Assembly: GCA_038227045.1 (NCBI GenBank)
Contig: JBBRQD010000076.1
Coordinates: 1-28,094, forward strand
Direction of reading: 5' to 3'
DNA from: JANXLS01 sp038227045
GTDB lineage: Bacteria > Planctomycetota > SZUA-567 > H5-PLA8
DNA: 28,094 bases
Shown: positions 1 through 6,851 of the stretch, piece after piece
Position numbering within the stretch: position 1 is the first letter of the stretch
Layout: the number at the start of each line of letters is the position of its first letter
The notes under the pieces: generated by a model
Databases searched by the model: none
What the model was told of the DNA's origin: nothing
Seen by the model: the letters and a program-made list of their open reading frames with translations, nothing else
Translations under genes and position numbers: made by a program

Positions 1-159
1 GTTCTCGCTTGCGGCGGGCGGCGTTGAACTTCGTTGGCCTCGCACGGCGTATCCTCTTGATACGCCTTTGCTCGACCGCCTCGTTCAACTTGCCCGGCGC
101 GGCGCGATAACGACGCTTTAGAAATGCGCGGGTCAATAGCAGCCTATCGCGTCATTGAG
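1..159. repeat. Non-coding edge with imperfect palindrome
   Basis: No convincing coding region is seen before the birA stop codon. Positions 46-53 and 59-66 form a perfect 8-base stem (GGCGTATC/GATACGCC) around a 5-base loop. The outer ends 23-29 (GTTGAAC) and 83-89 (GTTCAAC) also pair, so 23-89 is a long imperfect hairpin. It could end transcription of birA, which reads leftward into it, or be a copy of a dispersed palindromic repeat. There is no long T-tract after the stem, so a terminator role is uncertain. Confidence 0.5.
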
Positions 160-1044
160 TTATTCCACTCCAACGATCTCCGCGTCGGCGTACGCCGTTT
201 CGCCGTTCGCATCCAAAATACGGATGCGGCCGTATTCATCCAGGCCGGAAAATGTTCCGCGCCGAAGGCTTGCGCTTTCAATAGACGGAGACCGAAAGAT
301 CAATGTTTTCCACGGCGGCAGCCATGCGCGCATTTTTTCTTCGATGGTTTCGCGAATCGTGGCGCGCTGTGTTTCGCCGCTCAATTTATCGAGATTGATT
401 TCCAGCCTTTCGAGGACAGCTTTCAGAACGCGTTTGCGATCGACGATTCCGTCCGTTTCAAGTCGCACGCTGCTCGCCGGCGCCTTTTCGGTGACCGGCA
501 GCATGTCTCGCGTTTGATTGAGGTTGAGTCCAATGCCGATCACCGCGTAACCGCGGTCGGCGTCGCTGATTGTGATTGTGCTCGATAACGCGGGAAGCGC
601 GCTTTCGCATAGAATTCCGCCGAGTTTTTTCCAGCCCGGTGCCGCATCGGTCGGCAGTACGATATCGTTGGGCCATTTCAATGCGAGCGATCCCAGCTTT
701 TCGAAAAGCGACGCGAGCGCTTCGGCGCATGAAAGCCCGGCGACGAGCGGAATCCAGCCGCCGGCTTCGAGCGGAATTCCGACGGGACGGATCAGCACGC
801 TGAAGAGCAATCCCATTCCTGGAGGACACTCCCACTGCCGTCCGCGCCGTCCGCGCCCGGCGTCCTGTGCGTCGGCGGCGAAGACCGTTCCGTACGCGCC
901 GCCGTTGCGTGCCGCGTCGAGCGCGAGATCGTTGGTGGATTGCGTTTGTTCGAAATAATGGATATGCTTTCCGATGGCGCGCGTCGCGATGCGCCGTTCG
1001 AATTCCACGCAGTCGTTGGGCGATGCAAACAGGGGCGCGGTCAT
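160..1044 (-). CDS. birA: Biotin--[acetyl-CoA-carboxylase] ligase (monofunctional)
   Basis: This 294-aa cytoplasmic enzyme activates biotin with ATP to biotinyl-AMP and attaches it to the biotin carrier domain of acetyl-CoA and other carboxylases. The class-II ligase core is clear: QSTN at about 35-38, the adenylate-binding loop GRGRRGRQW at 63-71, KWPND further on, and KKLGGILCE, followed by a small C-terminal domain. There is no N-terminal winged helix, so unlike E. coli BirA it should not be a DNA-binding repressor (inference from architecture). The ATG at 1044 lacks a strong Shine-Dalgarno, but the homology begins soon after it. It is divergent from an acyl-CoA dehydrogenase across 78 bases, which fits a shared interest in acyl-CoA and biotin-dependent metabolism but proves nothing. 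Confidence 0.93.
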   Translation of the reverse strand: MTAPLFASPNDCVEFERRIATRAIGKHIHYFEQTQSTNDLALDAARNGGAYGTVFAADAQDAGRGRRGRQWECPPGMGLLFSVLIRPVGIPLEAGGWIPLVAGLSCAEALASLFEKLGSLALKWPNDIVLPTDAAPGWKKLGGILCESALPALSSTITISDADRGYAVIGIGLNLNQTRDMLPVTEKAPASSVRLETDGIVDRKRVLKAVLERLEINLDKLSGETQRATIRETIEEKMRAWLPPWKTLIFRSPSIESASLRRGTFSGLDEYGRIRILDANGETAYADAEIVGVE

Positions 1045-1122
1045 TCCGTGCTTTCAATTAAAACGCAATGGCACATTGCCGATAACAGGCGGCGGGCAGA
1101 CCGGGCCTGACGGGAGAATCGA

Positions 1123-2292
1123 ATGTCGAACGAGATTATCACAGACGTCAATTTAAGCGAAGAACAAGTCGCGGTGCGCGACACCACGCGCCAATTCGCA
1201 CGGCAGGAACTGCAGCCCGTCGCGGCGCAGATCGACCGCGATCAGAAAATACCGCTGCACATCTGGGAACGGCTGTCCGAATTGCAACTGCTCGGCGCGG
1301 CGATTCCGCCGGAGTATGGCGGGCTGGGTTTGAACCTGCTCTGCGGGATCACCATCGTCGAAGAGCTCGCGCGCGTGTGCGCCAGCACGGCGCTCTCGGT
1401 CTCCGCGCACACGGGCCTATGCGCTTCGCCACTGGTGCGATTTGGTAATGAAAACCAGAAGCAGAAGTTTCTGCCGACGCTGGCGGCCGGATCGACCCTT
1501 GGCGCGTTCGGCCTGACCGAGCCCAGCGCGGGCAGCGACGCGAGCAACGTCCAGACGCAGGCGATTCAACGAGGCGATAAATTCATCGTCAACGGATCGA
1601 AGATTTTCATCACCAACGCGCCCATCGCCGGGACGTTCATCGTGGCGGTGTCGACCAATCCGCAAGCCGGCGGGCAGGGTATCACGGCGCTCGTCGTCGA
1701 AGCGGGAACGCCCAATTTCACGGTCGTCAGGGGCAGCGAGAAACTCGGCATGAGAGGCTCGGAATGGGGCGAGCTGCTGTTCGAGGACGCCGAAGTGCCG
1801 ATGGCCAATATGCTCGGACTGCAAGACAAGGGATTTGGAATATTCATGGAAACGCTCGTCGGCGGGCGCGTGGGCGTCGCGGCGCTGGCGCTGGGTTTGG
1901 CCGCGGCCGCATTCGACGCGTCCGTCAAATATGCGCGCGAGCGCGTGCAGTTCGGCAAACCGATCGGCGCGTATCAATCCGTCGGAAACATTATCGCCGA
2001 CATGGCCGTCGGGCTTGAGGCGGCGCGCAACCTAGTGTATCGCGCCGCCATGCTGCGCGACGCCGAGCAGTCGCACGTGCGCGAGTGCAGCATCGCCAAA
2101 CTCTACGCCTCGGAAGTCTGCATGAAAATCTGCACCGACGCCATCCAGATTCACGGTGGCTACGGCTACACAAAAGAATTTCCAGTCGAACGCTTTTTCC
2201 GCGATGCAAAGCTGTTGGAAATCGGCGAAGGAACCTCGCAAATTCAGCGCATGATCATTGCCCGCGACGTGCTGGGGAAACTGCAGGATTGA
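1123..2292 (+). CDS. Acyl-CoA dehydrogenase
   Basis: A 389-aa FAD flavoenzyme that oxidises an acyl-CoA to the trans-2-enoyl-CoA and passes electrons to an electron-transfer flavoprotein. The length is typical of the short/medium-chain family. The all-helical N-terminal domain is followed by the FAD/substrate signature FGLTEPSAGSD at 129-139, a beta-barrel middle domain, and a C-terminal helical domain with QIHGGYGYTKEFPVER and EGTSQIQ. Glu369 in that last motif is in the position of the catalytic base of short-chain and butyryl-CoA dehydrogenases. The start is supported by GGAG six bases upstream of ATG 1123. Chain length or branched-chain preference cannot be read from the sequence. No etfAB or other beta-oxidation gene is adjacent, so it appears to be monocistronic. 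Confidence 0.93.
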   Translation: MSNEIITDVNLSEEQVAVRDTTRQFARQELQPVAAQIDRDQKIPLHIWERLSELQLLGAAIPPEYGGLGLNLLCGITIVEELARVCASTALSVSAHTGLCASPLVRFGNENQKQKFLPTLAAGSTLGAFGLTEPSAGSDASNVQTQAIQRGDKFIVNGSKIFITNAPIAGTFIVAVSTNPQAGGQGITALVVEAGTPNFTVVRGSEKLGMRGSEWGELLFEDAEVPMANMLGLQDKGFGIFMETLVGGRVGVAALALGLAAAAFDASVKYARERVQFGKPIGAYQSVGNIIADMAVGLEAARNLVYRAAMLRDAEQSHVRECSIAKLYASEVCMKICTDAIQIHGGYGYTKEFPVERFFRDAKLLEIGEGTSQIQRMIIARDVLGKLQD

Positions 2293-2297
2293 AATTA

Positions 2298-2328
2298 GAA
2301 GGATGAACAACAACATCATTCATCCTTC
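2298..2328. terminator. Possible bidirectional terminator between convergent genes
   Basis: A perfect 10-base inverted repeat (GAAGGATGAA at 2298-2307, TTCATCCTTC at 2319-2328) with an 11-base loop lies just after the acyl-CoA dehydrogenase stop and overlaps the last codons of the convergent minus-strand gene. It is placed as expected for a shared terminator. The T-tracts on either side are poor, so the function is inferred from position and symmetry. Confidence 0.5.
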
Positions 2329-3557
2329 GTCATTAGCACTTCGCATGCGGCCTTGAATGCTTCTTTCAACGCCGGTCCTGGATCGCCGGTGAATTCGTGC
2401 GTTAGTTTTGAACTTTTCGGCGTGAGCGTGTATTTGTCCGATGGGACGATCAGGCTGGCGGCTTTTATTTTTGCGCGTTTCGCGGTTTCGAAGAATGTCG
2501 CTTCTTCCATTTCCAGATACAGCGGACGAGTGGCGGCGTATTTTTCTCCGACGATCAATTCGACGATCAGCCCCGCTGGCTGGTAGTAGTAAATGGGGAT
2601 GGTGTATCCCACGCCTTCGGCGATGGGGATGCCTTGGCTTTTTATTTTCCTGGCCAGCGTGCCGGCCAGATCGCCGTCAGGGCGGCTTATGGCTGGAATG
2701 ATGCCTTGCTCCTTTTCGGCCAGCAACACTGCCGCGCCGTCTTTGTATGAGCCAGTCGAAACGATCACGTTTTTTTCGTCGAATGCGCCACCGAGCAGCG
2801 CGCATGTGCCGATATGAACGACTCGTTTTACTCCGAGCGCACCGAGCTCGGCCGCCTGTGCCTCGATACCGCCCGCGCCTGGCAATCCACGATTGACCAG
2901 ATAGGCCGTGCCGTTCTTGCGCGTGGCGACGAGGAGCCGATTGGGCGATGCGGAACCGATTTCGTAGACGTGGGTGACTTCGTCGCCAGCGGTTTCGATG
3001 AATTTTTCCGGCTCTGTGCTGTGCAAAATTATCGCGACGGACGGAAGACGATCCAGTTCGCCATTTTTGAATCGGGTCTTCTTTAAATACGCGATGTAGT
3101 CCGCCGGATCGTTGAGACGCGAGGTATTGCTGTGCCGTGCGTATTCACTCAGCGGCGCGGCCGGGGCGTCGGCGTCAAGTGGGACGCGAACCGGCGTAAC
3201 GGTTCGCAGCACCGATTCCTGTTTGAAACGCGATTTGTATTGAGCGACAAGCGCATCGATGGCTTTGGTTTTTTCCGGCGTTTGCGGATGGACAAGAATC
3301 AAGAGCTTGCTGCGTTCGCTGCGGATTTTTCCGTCTTTGTCGAGAAAGCGGCCCTCGGCATCCAGCGCCGTCAAGCCGTCCTTGAAAGCCGGCGAAACGG
3401 ATGTGTCGAGAAAATCGATCCACTCCTCATTCGTCACCTTTCCGCCATCGGGTTTGGACAAACCGAAATAAAGTTCAGTCTTGACAAACGGATCCGGGTC
3501 CGCGGCGAATGCCGCGAATGGAATGGAGAGACAAAGCAATAACGAAAGGAACTTCAT
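2316..3557 (-). CDS. Secreted DUF3574 / nucleoside-phosphorylase fusion
   Basis: A 413-aa exported protein with two domains. Residues 1-18 are a Sec signal peptide (Lys2, a Leu/Ile-rich core, probable cleavage after AFA). Residues about 24-125 resemble DUF3574 (VKTELYFGLSKPDGG, EEWIDF, then a conserved L-V-HP strand). Residues about 155-410 resemble the purine-nucleoside/uridine phosphorylase fold: GLPGAGGIEAQAAEL, the phosphate-site-like strand VVHIGTCALLGG, and MEEATFF, matching the ME-E/A-A element of the family. The family normally cleaves nucleosides with phosphate in the cytoplasm, so an exported copy is odd. It may be a hydrolase or a binding protein; catalysis is not shown. The start is the ATG at 3557, because the longer in-frame reading (to 3635) would put low-complexity repeat DNA in front of the signal peptide. 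No clear Shine-Dalgarno. Confidence 0.75.
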   Translation of the reverse strand: MKFLSLLLCLSIPFAAFAADPDPFVKTELYFGLSKPDGGKVTNEEWIDFLDTSVSPAFKDGLTALDAEGRFLDKDGKIRSERSKLLILVHPQTPEKTKAIDALVAQYKSRFKQESVLRTVTPVRVPLDADAPAAPLSEYARHSNTSRLNDPADYIAYLKKTRFKNGELDRLPSVAIILHSTEPEKFIETAGDEVTHVYEIGSASPNRLLVATRKNGTAYLVNRGLPGAGGIEAQAAELGALGVKRVVHIGTCALLGGAFDEKNVIVSTGSYKDGAAVLLAEKEQGIIPAISRPDGDLAGTLARKIKSQGIPIAEGVGYTIPIYYYQPAGLIVELIVGEKYAATRPLYLEMEEATFFETAKRAKIKAASLIVPSDKYTLTPKSSKLTHEFTGDPGPALKEAFKAACEVLMTKDE

Positions 3558-3573
3558 GGTTGAAGGTTTTAAG

Positions 3574-3687
3574 GTTGAAGGTTGAAAGTTTAAAGTTAAA
3601 GATTTCAGGTCCATGGCAAAACGCTGAAATTTCACTCGATCACGCTGTGTGCGGAAGAACCTAAATCTTCAACCGTCAACCTTCAAC
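3574..3687. repeat. Inverted GTTGAAGGTTGA low-complexity repeat
   Basis: GTTGAAGGTTGA at 3574-3585 is matched by its exact reverse complement at 3676-3687. Both arms sit in runs of related 6-7-base units (GGTTGAA, GTTTAAA, TTCAACC). The element fills most of the gap between the dnaA stop and the start of the downstream signal-peptide gene. It looks like a small dispersed or slippage-prone repeat rather than a regulatory operator. Confidence 0.6.
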
Positions 3688-3692
3688 TGCCC

Positions 3693-5132
3693 TTATTTTC
3701 CGAGAAGTTGCCGGACTTGATGAAGCTGCAGCCTGACGGATTCTTCGCGTTTCATCAGGTCGTTGATTTTTTTCAGGGCGGAAAGCACGGTGGAATGGTC
3801 GCGATTGCCAAAGAAGCGGCCGACTTCGGCGACGGTGTGCGAGGTGAGGTGTTTCGCCAGATGCATCGCGATGTGGCGCGCGTGAACGATATCCGCCATG
3901 CGCTTGTTCGAGAGAATGTCATCGGCTTTGACGTTCAGCACTTTTGAGGCTGCGTCGAGCACCTCTTTAAGCGTCGGCGGCCCATTGCGGAGATGGCCCA
4001 TGTCGCGCAGTGCGCCCAGCGCCAATTCGGCTGACGTGTCAACTTTGTTGGCGCGAGCCACGGCGATCATTTTGCAGAGCGCGCCGTCCAGTTCGCCGAC
4101 GCTTTTCTCGAGATGTGTCGCGAGCACCCGCGCGGCGCCGTCGTCCACGTCCCAATTTCGGCGCTTGGCCAGCGCGTGAAGCAGCCGGACGCGCAGTTCG
4201 AATTCGGGGAATTCCAGTTTGATCGAAAGGCCCGAGCGCAGGATTTCAGCCAGTCGCGGATCGATGCGCGCCAGATCGGCGGGCGGCACGTTGGCGCTGA
4301 GCACGACCTGTTTCGACGCGCTGCGCAAAAATTGAATGGTGTGCAGCAATTCTTCCTGCGTCTTCGTTTTTCCGGTCAGGAACTGAATGTCGTCGATGAG
4401 CAGCGCGTCGCAGGAACGGAAGCGCGCGCGGAACGCGTCAAGGCTGCGGTTTTGCACGGCCGCGATGTAGCCGTTGGCGAACGCTTCGCAGGACGTATAC
4501 AGAATTTTCGCGCCGGGATTGCGATCCAGAATTCCCAGCGCGATGCCCTGCAGGAGATGCGTCTTGCCGAGTCCGTGTCCGCCAAAAAGATAAAGGGGGC
4601 AATAGACGACACCCGGCGTTTCCACCACCGTTTGAGCGGCGGCGCAGGCAATTTTATTGCCGATCCCGTTTTCGAAACTCTCCAGCCGAAAGACCGGTGA
4701 AAGACGCGGCTCAAACGACACGTATGCGTTCGCGGCGGACTTGGCGCGCGAGGGCGGTGCGTTGCAAAAACCATTGGCTGGATGTGCGCCATTTTGACAC
4801 GACGCGTCGTTCGTCTTGCCACGCGTAGCGTCGTTCAGAATCGCACCCAGTTTGGCGGAGGAATCCTGCGCCTGCCGCGTCGAACAAAAATGAATGTCCA
4901 CCAAATTCGGATACGAGGCGCGAACCGACTCAATCAATTCGGTCTTATAGAGCCGGGCAAGGCACTCGCTGGCATGGCGGGTGGGCGCGACGATCGAGGC
5001 GCAATGATCGTCTTCAATGCGAATCCGCAGCCCCGCAAAATGAGCGTCGAAACTATCCCGTGCGATCACCCGGCGCAAATGCGCAATGACGCTTTCCGTG
5101 ATGGCTTCCAAGGTGATGAGATTTTCTGACAA
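3693..5132 (-). CDS. dnaA: Chromosomal replication initiator protein DnaA
   Basis: DnaA binds DnaA boxes at oriC, forms an ATP-dependent filament and opens the duplex for helicase loading. The protein has a domain I of about 80 residues, a variable linker (about 95-140), the AAA+ domain III with Walker A GGHGLGKTH at 184-192 and Walker B LLIDDIQFL at 244-252, and the domain IV DNA-binding helix-turn-helix with HARHIAMHLA and the signature RDHSTV near 444-449. Its length, 479 aa, is normal. The start is taken as TTG at 5132: AGGAG ends seven bases upstream, ideal spacing, and gives Met-Ser-Glu-Asn. A GTG at 5147 would add five residues but lies upstream of that AGGAG. The gene is not followed by dnaN and recF on the same strand, so it lies outside the classical arrangement. 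Confidence 0.96.
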   Translation of the reverse strand: MSENLITLEAITESVIAHLRRVIARDSFDAHFAGLRIRIEDDHCASIVAPTRHASECLARLYKTELIESVRASYPNLVDIHFCSTRQAQDSSAKLGAILNDATRGKTNDASCQNGAHPANGFCNAPPSRAKSAANAYVSFEPRLSPVFRLESFENGIGNKIACAAAQTVVETPGVVYCPLYLFGGHGLGKTHLLQGIALGILDRNPGAKILYTSCEAFANGYIAAVQNRSLDAFRARFRSCDALLIDDIQFLTGKTKTQEELLHTIQFLRSASKQVVLSANVPPADLARIDPRLAEILRSGLSIKLEFPEFELRVRLLHALAKRRNWDVDDGAARVLATHLEKSVGELDGALCKMIAVARANKVDTSAELALGALRDMGHLRNGPPTLKEVLDAASKVLNVKADDILSNKRMADIVHARHIAMHLAKHLTSHTVAEVGRFFGNRDHSTVLSALKKINDLMKREESVRLQLHQVRQLLGK

Positions 5133-5690
5133 AACAACACTCCTCACACCCGATGAATGTAAAAATTCAGGGGTGACGATTCCGTACCCAGCTTGTGTCG
5201 CTTTTTAATTAGGAAGCGAGAATTTAATCGAAAGGGAATTGCGCCTTCTACCCTTATTCCTTTTGAGCTCTTCTTATTAATCTTCTAGTGTCAAGTGGGA
5301 CACTAGCGCCGTTTTCGTCTTCCCGCACGATGCGCGATTTCGAGCACGCAATGTGTCACTGCCAATCTGCAATAAAGGAACAAATCGCATGACTTTCTCC
5401 TCCCGCGATCTCGCCTGTGAAACAGACGCGCAATTGTTTGGACACTTCCGACTCTATCCGATTGGAACGGAGTGCAAGCGTTAAATTTTCGCCCGGCTGA
5501 TTTTATTAAGTAAAGACAATATCGGACGAGAGTTGCACAGCGAAAAATTTTCATTCGCCGCTGCGAAAAAGTGCGAAAATCAAGAACGCGTAATTTTAAG
5601 ATCGTTTAAGATTTCTGCAAAGTGTGTTAAGACATCGGGTAGCGGTTTTGCATTCGAAAACTGCATTTTCTCCGCGAAAAAACAAATCTT
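5133..5690. other. Long AT-richer intergenic region upstream of dnaA
   Basis: About 560 bases without a believable gene separate dnaA's start from the stop of nadC. It contains AT-rich stretches at about 5205-5285 and 5500-5640, a perfect palindromic stem at 5285-5306, and a tandem TTTAAGAT repeat at 5595-5602 and 5605-5612. Such a gap beside dnaA is a common site for dnaA's promoter and sometimes for oriC. I found no match to the consensus DnaA box TTATCCACA on either strand by eye, so an origin is only a possibility. Confidence 0.35.
5285..5306. promoter_or_regulatory. Perfect 8-base inverted repeat (operator-like)
   Basis: CTAGTGTC at 5285-5292 and GACACTAG at 5299-5306 flank a 6-base spacer. 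It lies about 150 bases upstream of the dnaA start, in AT-rich DNA and without a T-run typical of a terminator. It resembles a dimeric regulator site; the binding protein is unknown. Confidence 0.4.
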
Positions 5691-6698
5691 TTAGAATCGC
5701 ATTTCAAGTGAAATGTCGAGGGGAAACACCGTGTGTGTGAGTGCTCCGAGGCTGATTCTCGACACTCCGGTTTCCGCCACGGCCACGAGATTCTCCCTCG
5801 TAATGCCCCCTGAGGCTTCCAGCACGGGGAACCGATTCGCGTGCGCGTTTTTTTTTCTCGATTCCGCGCACCAGTGCACCGCCGCCGCAAGCTGTTCGAT
5901 TGAAAAATTATCGAGCATTATATAATCCGGATTGCTGTCAAGAACCTGCTTTAACCCCGCGAGGTCGGTCACTTCCACTTCAATTTTTAGATTCGGAAAA
6001 CGCGCCCGCGCCGCTCGCACGGCACCCGCCGGATCCTTTGCGCCCCACAACGCCAGATGGTTGTCTTTGATCAGGATTTGATCATAAAGGCCTTTGCGGT
6101 GATTTTCACCGCCGCCGCATTTGACCGCGAATTTTTGCAAATCGCGCCAGAGCGGCATTGTCTTGCGCGTATCCAGCACCTTCGCCTTCGTGTGCGCGAT
6201 CAAATCGGCGCACGACGCCGTGTAGCTTGCGATTCCGGAGAGATGCGACAGCAGGTTCAGCGCAAGCCGCTCGCCCGCCAGGATCGCGCGCGCGTTGCCG
6301 GATACGGTCGCGGCCACGTCGCCCTGCTTCACGCGTTCGCCGTCCTTTTTCGCGATTGACACGGCGATTGCCCGGCGCTCCGTCGTGTCGCGCAATTTCA
6401 GCACGTCGTCCCAGCTCATCTTGCCGGCTGACGCCGCCGTCTGTGCATCGTCAAGATCCCATGCACGTCCCGCAGCCTCGTTCGAAACCAATTGCTCGGC
6501 CATCTGAAAAATGAGCGGCAATAATTGGACCCCGCACAGCACGCCCGAGCCTTTGATCAGGAAATCGGCCTGCGCGGATTTGTGTTCGTGAACGAGCGCC
6601 TGAGAGGTGACGTCGCCAACAGACGTCAAATCTTCGAGCAAAGCCCCGCGCAAGCGATCAAAAAGAGGAAGAGGTTCAAGAGTTGTGGTCGATTCCAT
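5691..6698 (-). CDS. nadC: Nicotinate-nucleotide pyrophosphorylase (carboxylating)
   Basis: The enzyme converts quinolinate and PRPP to nicotinate mononucleotide, CO2 and pyrophosphate in de novo NAD synthesis. Active-site elements are present in order: ERLALNLLSHLSGIA at 143-157, DTRKT at 176-180, GGGENHR at 195-201 and LIKDNH at 209-214. These supply the Arg, Lys and His residues that bind quinolinate and the phosphate groups. A proline-glycine pair usually found after DTRKT is Pro-Leu here (MPLWR). At 335 aa it is longer than the usual 280-300. The extra length sits at about 70-115, an acidic, Ala-rich insertion containing DLDDAQTAASAG. The translational start at 6698 has no clear Shine-Dalgarno. 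nadA and nadB are not nearby. Confidence 0.93.
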   Translation of the reverse strand: MESTTTLEPLPLFDRLRGALLEDLTSVGDVTSQALVHEHKSAQADFLIKGSGVLCGVQLLPLIFQMAEQLVSNEAAGRAWDLDDAQTAASAGKMSWDDVLKLRDTTERRAIAVSIAKKDGERVKQGDVAATVSGNARAILAGERLALNLLSHLSGIASYTASCADLIAHTKAKVLDTRKTMPLWRDLQKFAVKCGGGENHRKGLYDQILIKDNHLALWGAKDPAGAVRAARARFPNLKIEVEVTDLAGLKQVLDSNPDYIMLDNFSIEQLAAAVHWCAESRKKNAHANRFPVLEASGGITRENLVAVAETGVSRISLGALTHTVFPLDISLEMRF

Positions 6699-6745
6699 GG
6701 CCGTTCGTTATAGCGAAACCGTGCGGAATATAAACTGCTATTATT

Positions 6746-6843
6746 CACCACGGAGCCACAGAGAACACGGAGGTGGAATTAAATCTGGCGGATTACCGTG
6801 CGAACCATTTGCCGTTCTCCGTGTTCTCAGTGCCTCTGTGGTG
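6746..6843. repeat. Palindromic dispersed repeat (CACCAC...CACGGAG type)
   Basis: The 27 bases at 6746-6772 match the reverse complement of 6817-6843 at 24 positions. The arms begin CACCAC and end with AGAACACGGAG. The 44-base middle has no gene. The whole element fits between nadC (start 6698) and xylB (stop 6852). It looks like a copy of a small mobile or REP-like palindrome. In the RNA read leftward from xylB it would form a stable hairpin and could attenuate read-through into nadC. Confidence 0.7.
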
Positions 6844-6851
6844 CATATTCC

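Noticed and set aside
5133..5690. Definite oriC call
   Set aside because: AT-richness and position fit, but no DnaA-box cluster could be found by eye and skew cannot be judged from this window.
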